Positions 58,230-64,000 of a stretch of DNA of 64,000 nt are shown piece by piece (position 1 is the first letter of the stretch; every line of letters begins with the position of its first letter). Below the pieces are notes generated by a model that was given only the letters and a program-made list of their open reading frames with translations, ran no database searches and had not been told where the DNA came from. The DNA is from Jaltomata sinuosa. Its lineage: Eukaryota > Streptophyta > Magnoliopsida > Solanales > Solanaceae. Where the stretch lies: assembly GCA_003996215.1 (NCBI GenBank), contig QJPP01000332.1, positions 124,001 through 188,000 of the forward strand, given 5' to 3'. The translations under genes were made by a program, and so were the position numbers.

Positions 58230-59183
58230 TGATAAGTTGCTAATCTACCAACTTATTGCCATGCTTTGATAATATTTAGAGGTACTTATTGCCTTTATTG
58301 ATTCAAATGCAGGTACTCCAGGTCACAAGTAGAAAACAAGGATATGTACCTAAAAGAGCTCAAAAGGAGATAAAGTGTGAAGGTGATCAAAAAAGAAGAA
58401 GAATCTGCCAAGAGGTGCAGCCACCGTGCAATGCGCACAACATCTGGTATGGACCGCACCTCACTTTGCATGACACCTGAAATCAACTGAAGTCACTAGT
58501 CTGCTGGAATAGAGCAGTGCGATGTGCACAATGCTTTGTGCAATCGCACGTCTCCCGAGGGATATTTTTGTCAACTTTCATGTGACGATTTGGGAACCTT
58601 CTAAAACCCAATTTGGGAATTGTAGTTAGTAGTTTTTAGTTTTGAATAGTTTTTGAAGAGTTTTTCGTTGAGAGGGGTTCCCAAGGAAGATAGAGAGTAC
58701 TTGCTATTTCTCTTCTTCAACCTTGTGAATCCACCATTACTTGTACAAATTGAGCTTGGATATTGGATATTAGCTTACAATGAATGGAAATTTGAATTGC
58801 CCAATTGGTATAATCTCTTATTTCCTTACCATGAGTGGCTAGTTTTCTTGTCTAGGGGTATGTGTATGATTGGTATTTGAATTTGGGTATGAGACTTGTT
58901 TAAATATGCTTATAATTTCTAAATTGATATGGGTTTATTGAATTCTCCATGTTTTAAATCTAAAATTGATGGTTGTTAACACTGATTGACCTTGCTTGAA
59001 TGTGCCTCCTCCTAAGGCTGATGCTCCTTATCAACCCTCTGTGAGCAACCCCGGACACTCAAAGATCAAAGATATGATGTCCTGTGTCTTAAAGAAGGTT
59101 GAGTCTACCGATAGTGGGGTGAAGGAGCTCAAAATCAAAGTGTCGACTCTTAATCAATCAGTAAGCTCACACTCATCTTCTAT
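58230..59183 (+). mobile_element. Element C: truncated Athila-like element (LTR fused to gag tail)
   Basis: 58230 onward matches the first roughly 770 bp of the A/B LTR (TGATAAGTTGCTAATCTACC), with its word array at 58415-58555. Near 58997 it jumps to the gag C-terminal region (GHSKIKDMMSCVLKKVES, then VSTLNQSVSSHSSSI). An internal deletion therefore removed the LTR end, PBS and most of gag. Left flank ATCAT; the right end is not in the window because J interrupts it at 59184. Confidence 0.75.
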
Positions 59184-60450
59184 TGTAAAACCTCAGAATC
59201 CGATCCAAATTTTAAACTTAAGAAATCTGAATTTTTTTAGCTTCCCAGGAATTACGGGTTTGAACCATAGACTGTGATTTGAACCACGGGCCATAGAATG
59301 GAGTCGTGGTTTGTATCTGCTGGTTCAGTCTCTGGTCTGAAAAACATGAGTTGGTTCTATGGACCGTGGTTCAGTCTACGACCCGTCCTATCCACTCGTG
59401 GAATCAAATCAGAGGACTGACTATTTCCCCAAGAACCACGAGTGAATTGTATGGACCATAGTTTGAACTACGGACCATCCTATTGACTCGTGGAACTTGA
59501 TCCGAGGTCTGCCAAATTCCCCAGGAATGATGAATTTGTCTATGAACCGTAGTTTAAACTACGGATATCCTATTGACCCATAGAACTTCATCTACAGCCT
59601 GGTGAGTTGGCTAGGAACCACGAGTGGAAACCACGAGCCGTGGTTCAGTTTACGACTCGTGGAATCCATCCGTGATTCCTCAAGCTGACTTTTTAACAAA
59701 CTTTTCTGAATTAAATCCTAGGGGTATTTTTGTAAGTACCCACCCTTTTAACTCCTAAGTGATGTCATTTTGACCATTTTTAATAGGGTTTTATTTCCTA
59801 ATAGACTAAAATCTTCTTATTCTAAGCAGTCCTATTCTAAAAGGAGAAAGAATTCCTTCAAGCTCCAAGTCTCAAGCTTCAAGTTCAAGCCTCCATTTCT
59901 TTTCATTAGATCAAGCAAGCTTCTATAAGGTATGTGGGTATTCAATAAGGGATTTCTTTTACCCTTATGCCCAAAACCCCCATGTTTTTACTTTGAGTTA
60001 TGAACTTATGAAATTAGGGTTTTTACCCAAATTGGGGAAAATTTATGGGTTTTGTTTTAAAGTATCAATTTATGATTTCTCATTCATCACCCATGTTTTA
60101 ATTAAGATTCCTTGCATAACTTCAAAAGCCCATATGTTGATGATGAATTCTAGCATGATTCCATTGATTTGCATGTTTTCAAGCAAAATTGGCATGTTTA
60201 GACAATATGGCCTCTATTATCATGAAATTGTTTGCCTAATTCTTTAAGTTATGAATTTAGAAATAAAAGTATGTTTTGAATTATGACTATGCTAAGTTTT
60301 AAGGATTTTGAAGTATGAATTGCATGACATTAGATATGTCCTTATAATTTATGAAAGGTTTTGCATCTAGATATGTCTACCTAAGTTATGTGAATTGCAT
60401 GGTATTAGATATACCCTTATGCTTTTCAAACAGAATTGGCATTAGATATG
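59184..60450 (+). repeat. LTR J, left part (family of S, L, M)
   Basis: Starts TGTAAAACCTC, flanked by TCTAT. Word array 59255-59690 (GAACCACGAGT, GGACCGTGGTTCAG, CTACGACCCGTCC). The leader has donor-like AAGGTATGTGGG near 59930. Cut at 60451 by K. Confidence 0.75.
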
Positions 60451-61166
60451 TGATGAACGCTCAAATCGTGCTCTCCAAAGTTGGATACCACGGCGATCGT
60501 GCAAAAAAACAAAATTTATAATCCCAATGAGTATCGGGGTCATACCCAAAGGACTTGGAGTAGCTAAATAGAGATTGTATCGAATTGAGTTCAAAGCGAG
60601 AGTAAATGATCAAAATATAAAGTAAAAGGATGGGCGAATTGGGATGTTTTCACTACAATCACAATTTAATTAAAAAGCAATTAAACAAAAACGGGTGTAC
60701 CAAGTTGACTAGACGACTAGGGATGCATATCCGATGGGGCTTTAGTTATGGGATAGGGTGATTATCAATTCATACTTATTCTAGCTTAATGACATAAGTA
60801 GCAATGGTCATGGGTAAGAATTTCTTATATCTCGATCAACAATCTTATAATCGATGATCTCGGTTAGAGCATCATCGATTTGATCAATAAACAGCCAATC
60901 TAAGCTTGGGAGGTCACACTATCTATAGCTTAGACCCTTAAGTGGGTGATTCCGTTGATAAGAGCTATATCTAGCCTTAAATCTGAGTGGAATCCCAAGT
61001 TTCCACTATTAATTTCACATCCGAAACCATGAAATCCTTTCTTAAGCAATCACATAGTCAAGTAATGAATATTAATGTTTGCAACCACCAATTTTAGGAT
61101 TAAAACTTGGTGAAATTACTAGACCTATGTCAATTAAGCAATTATAAGAAAGAATAAATAACACCC
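60451..61166 (-). repeat. LTR K, inverted Athila-like LTR fragment
   Basis: TGATGAACGCTCAAATCGTG is the reverse complement of the A/B LTR terminus. Similarity continues to about 61166 and covers only the R/U5 half before LTR L begins. Left flank ATATG. Confidence 0.75.
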
Positions 61167-61591
61167 TATAATACCTCAGAAATCGAACCAGCTATCTAAG
61201 TCAGAAACTCAGGAAAAAGATTCATGTTTCCAGGAATAACGGGTCCAAATCACGGATCGTGGTTTGAACCACGGGTCATGGAATAGAACTGTGGTTCCAC
61301 TCTGTTGATTCAGTCTCTGGTCTGGAACCACGAGTTGGTTATATGGACCGTGGTTCCAACCACGAGTCTGTCCTATCAACTCATGGAACCAGATCAGAGG
61401 TATGACAAGTCCCTCAAAAAATGACGACTCAGTTCTATGACCCATCATTCAAATGATGGACCGTCCTTCTAAGTCGTGGTTTGATCTAGAGACCAGCTAG
61501 GTCCCCAGCAACGATGAGTCCAATTGATGACCCGTCATCCATTCTACGAGTCCGTCCTGTTGACCCGTAGATTACATTCCGCAGCCTGATT
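61167..61591 (+). repeat. LTR L, left part (family of S, J, M)
   Basis: Starts TATAATACCTC where TGTAATACC is expected; flanked by CACCC. Its word array (GGATCGTGGTTTGAACCACG and related) runs to 61590. Cut by M. Confidence 0.65.
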
Positions 61592-63323
61592 TGTAACACC
61601 TCAAAAATCCTAAGCTAAATACCCAAACCTTTTCCATGAGTGTAATGATCATTTTACTAGTGTGGTGAGTGCTTGGGATGTAAACCATGTTCATAAGAAA
61701 CTCCTATCATCAAGTTAAGTCGCAAGTACCTCATCAAAGTAAGTTTTCATGTAAGACTAAATTATGATCAACTTCAATGGATCATTTATCCTAACATATA
61801 AAGATTTAGGTGGACTAGTACCCACAAATTAAAGGTTTTTGAGTCTTCTTTCCAACGCCACCAACCGCGCATTAATCTGAGTCTGGAGTAAAACGTTATG
61901 GGCAGTTTACTGCAGTACTATCAGTGATGACGGATCGATGGACGAACTGTGGTTCTGAACCACGGTCCGTACTATGACTCGTGATTGCTGAAATGAACAT
62001 TAAAATTTTAATCTTCAAAAACACTGGTTGGTTCATGACCCGTACACCAAAACCACGGTCAGTAGAGTGACCCGTGGTTTGTCAAAATTCAGCTTTTCTA
62101 CCCAGTTTCCACGGATGACTTGATGGGTCATCGTTTTGAACGACGTTCCATCTTGTAACCCGTGGAATCACCTTTAGAGAGGTACCAAGTCCTCTAAATT
62201 CCCTGAGTGGATTGATGACCCATCAACCTATTTCACGACCCGTTCTTCCACTCATAATCCCTGAGGATCAGAGGATCCTCAAATCCTAAAGTCGGAACCA
62301 CGGGTCAACAGAACGGTCCGTTGTCCTGAACCAAGGACCGTAGAGGGACTCGTGGTGTTAAGGTATAGTAGACCCCTAAAAGTGGAATTTGAAACCACGA
62401 ATCAGTTGATGGCTCGTCCTTTAGGATGAAGGACAGTGGACTGACTCGTGGTCTCTGAAGCTGACTTTTTCCAGCTTTTTCCATGTTTTAGTTCAGGGGT
62501 ATTTTTGTAATTTCCTACTCTTTTAACTCCTATACTAAGTTTTTTAAGCCTATTTAGGAGGGTTTATATTCTCACTTGACCTAAGTTCTCTCCCATTCTT
62601 TCAATCAACTTCCAAAAGAAGAAAAGGAGTTCCATCTTCTCAAACTTCAAGTTAGGGTTTGAAGCTCCAAGTCTCAAACTCCAAGTTCAAGTCTCCTAAG
62701 TCTTTTCAATTCAAGTGGGTTAGCTTCAATCAAGGTATGTGGGTAATCAACAAGGGGTTCCTTTCACACTTGTGTCCAAAACCTCTTATTCAAATTTTGA
62801 TTTCATGATCTTCAAATTAGGGTTCTTTATCCAATTCTTATGGGTGTTGCTAAATATGATCTTCTCGTGATTGGATTATGAAATTTATATTAAATTGCAT
62901 GATTTCACATGGATTTTTACATGTTGACTCTTATTTCATGAATTGAAGTTTAACCATGAAAATTTCTACATGCATGAAAGTTGATTTAAGCAAATTGGAT
63001 TTTTGATAGCATATTCGTTAAGGATTTTCAAGCAAATTGGACCTCTTATTTCCGTATTTCGAGTTATCTAGGGTCTTATCCTAACAACTCTTTATGTTAT
63101 GAGTAGAGGCTTTCAGACATAGACAGTATTTAGGTTTCTTTTCTTATGTTGTATCCCTATTTGACTGACGATTCATGCTTATGTCTATATTTGGATTCCA
63201 CTATTATGCTTCCACTCTCATTTTATTGTTATGCTTGGGTATGCTATGACCAAGGGGTTAGCTTGGGGCACTTGCGGTCCCAAGTCCCGTGTTATGTCTA
63301 GGGGGTAACCTCGGGGCATGACA
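61592..63323 (+). repeat. 5' LTR of element M
   Basis: TGTAACACCTC...GGGGCATGACA, 1732 bp, left flank TGATT. Word array 61930-62460 (CTGAACCACGGTCCG, GACCCGTGGTTTG, GGAACCACGGGTCAAC). Leader with donor-like AAGGTATGTGGG near 62735. Followed by a primer site. Confidence 0.85.
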
Positions 63324-63327
63324 AAGT

Positions 63328-63340
63328 TGGTATCAGAACT
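63328..63340 (+). other. Primer binding site, initiator-Met type (element M)
   Basis: TGGTATCAGAACT, one change from the usual TGGTATCAGAGC form, begins five bases after the LTR. Confidence 0.83.
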
Positions 63341-63535
63341 TCAGGTTCAAGAGTCCTAGGGTGTCTGAAAGTCACATCGAGTAGAGTCTCTTTCATGGGT
63401 GTGAAGCGCCCCACATTTATGAGAGGGGGGCTGTGAGGTGTTTTAGGAAAAAACTTCACTTCTTTGTGTTCAATATAATTCGATAGAGTTTGACTCTACT
63501 TACCCTTCTAATCCATTCCATACGAATTTCAGATA

Positions 63536-64000
63536 ATGTCTCCATAAAAAAACCCCACGAGGATTGCTAATCCAACCACTCCAGATCATGAGGTTACGAA
63601 TGTAGAATTTCGTGAAGCCATCTGTATGTTGGCTCAAGCCATGATAACTCAGTTGAATGAGAAGGAGAAACTAAAGAAAAGAAAGAGGAAGAACAAGAAG
63701 ATCGGAGCATGGAACCAATCATCTTCTCAGCATAGGTCATCCGGACCAACCCCATCTTTAGTTAACACACCTGCACTCGATTCTCAGTCTTGTCATGAAA
63801 GGTCTTCGAAGACCTTGAGGTACCCTCATTGTAGTAGATTCGTAAGTTTCATCTAGGTGAATGTCTTGCTGGCAAAGGGAGGTGGTTTGGGTGTGGTCAG
63901 TGAGGCCATAGGATAAGGGATTGCCCCTTATCTAAGTGGAGCAACGGTGGTGTTCATCTCCAAAGACAATTCCTTCAATTGCCTAGCCAGCCGGGTCAGA
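63536..64000 (+). pseudogene. gag: Gag of element M (internally deleted, runs off the window)
   Basis: ATG at 63536, then TAA as codon 4. The frame is open from 63626 to 63856. It encodes MLAQAMITQLNE, a lysine-rich stretch (KEKLKKRKRKNKK) and then directly a zinc-knuckle region, YPHCSRF, with the rest out of frame (FGCGQ-stop-GHRIRDC near 63890-63930). The central capsid-like part normally between these is missing, suggesting a deletion. The 3' end of the element lies outside the window. Assigned to a Tekay-like chromovirus by PBS and knuckle context. Confidence 0.65.

Noticed and set aside
61930..62460. CRISPR-like array
   Set aside because: Words recur in both orientations with irregular spacing and no constant repeat or unique spacers; the context is a plant LTR.

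Overview
The window reads as nuclear heterochromatin of a flowering plant, most likely a eudicot of the nightshade type (Solanaceae; judged from the style of the long LTRs, not proven). I see no intact host gene, rRNA, tRNA or CRISPR array. Almost every base belongs to Ty3/gypsy LTR retrotransposons nested inside one another, and one short piece is chloroplast DNA. Most junctions are exact: 5-bp target-site duplications (TSDs) close seven of the insertions.

Layout, left to right. Element E (1-20966, minus strand, chromovirus/Tekay-like pol, initiator-Met PBS) is decayed and split by solo LTR S (2381-4503, TSD AGAAT) and by element A (5418-15619, TSD ATATC). 20967-25245 holds LTR-like debris and a chimeric plastid insert (petA joined to psbC, 24231-24500). 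Solo LTR G (25246-45809, TSD CATTT) was split by element D (26012-44120, minus, TSD CTTAC), which was itself split by element B (31376-41257, plus, TSD GAGAG). Element F (from 46106, minus) is a chromovirus with LTR, chromodomain, integrase and RT. It is broken at 51771 by LTR I, which received solo LTR H (54120-57393, TSD GTGTG). LTR I is then broken at 58230 by a run of successive insertions C, J, K, L and M that leave the window still open.

A, B and D form a non-autonomous Athila-like group (tRNA-Asp-type PBS, about 1.3-1.5 kb LTRs, no pol of their own). Each has a first ORF (a Gag in A and B, a different zinc-knuckle protein in D), a long noncoding block with a promoter-like and intron-like arrangement, a second ORF resembling the plant transposon-protein domain seen next to plant retroelements, and about 2 kb of conserved 3' noncoding DNA. 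A carries a chromovirus protease/RT segment in place of the core of its gag.

The most unusual signal is in the LTRs. At least seven LTR types from different lineages carry a dense array of short, CG-containing, often palindromic words, usually just upstream of a TATA-like box or pyrimidine-rich leader. The word differs by family, and it differs even between homologous LTRs (E, I, H). Percentages and boundaries below are hand comparisons, not computed alignments.
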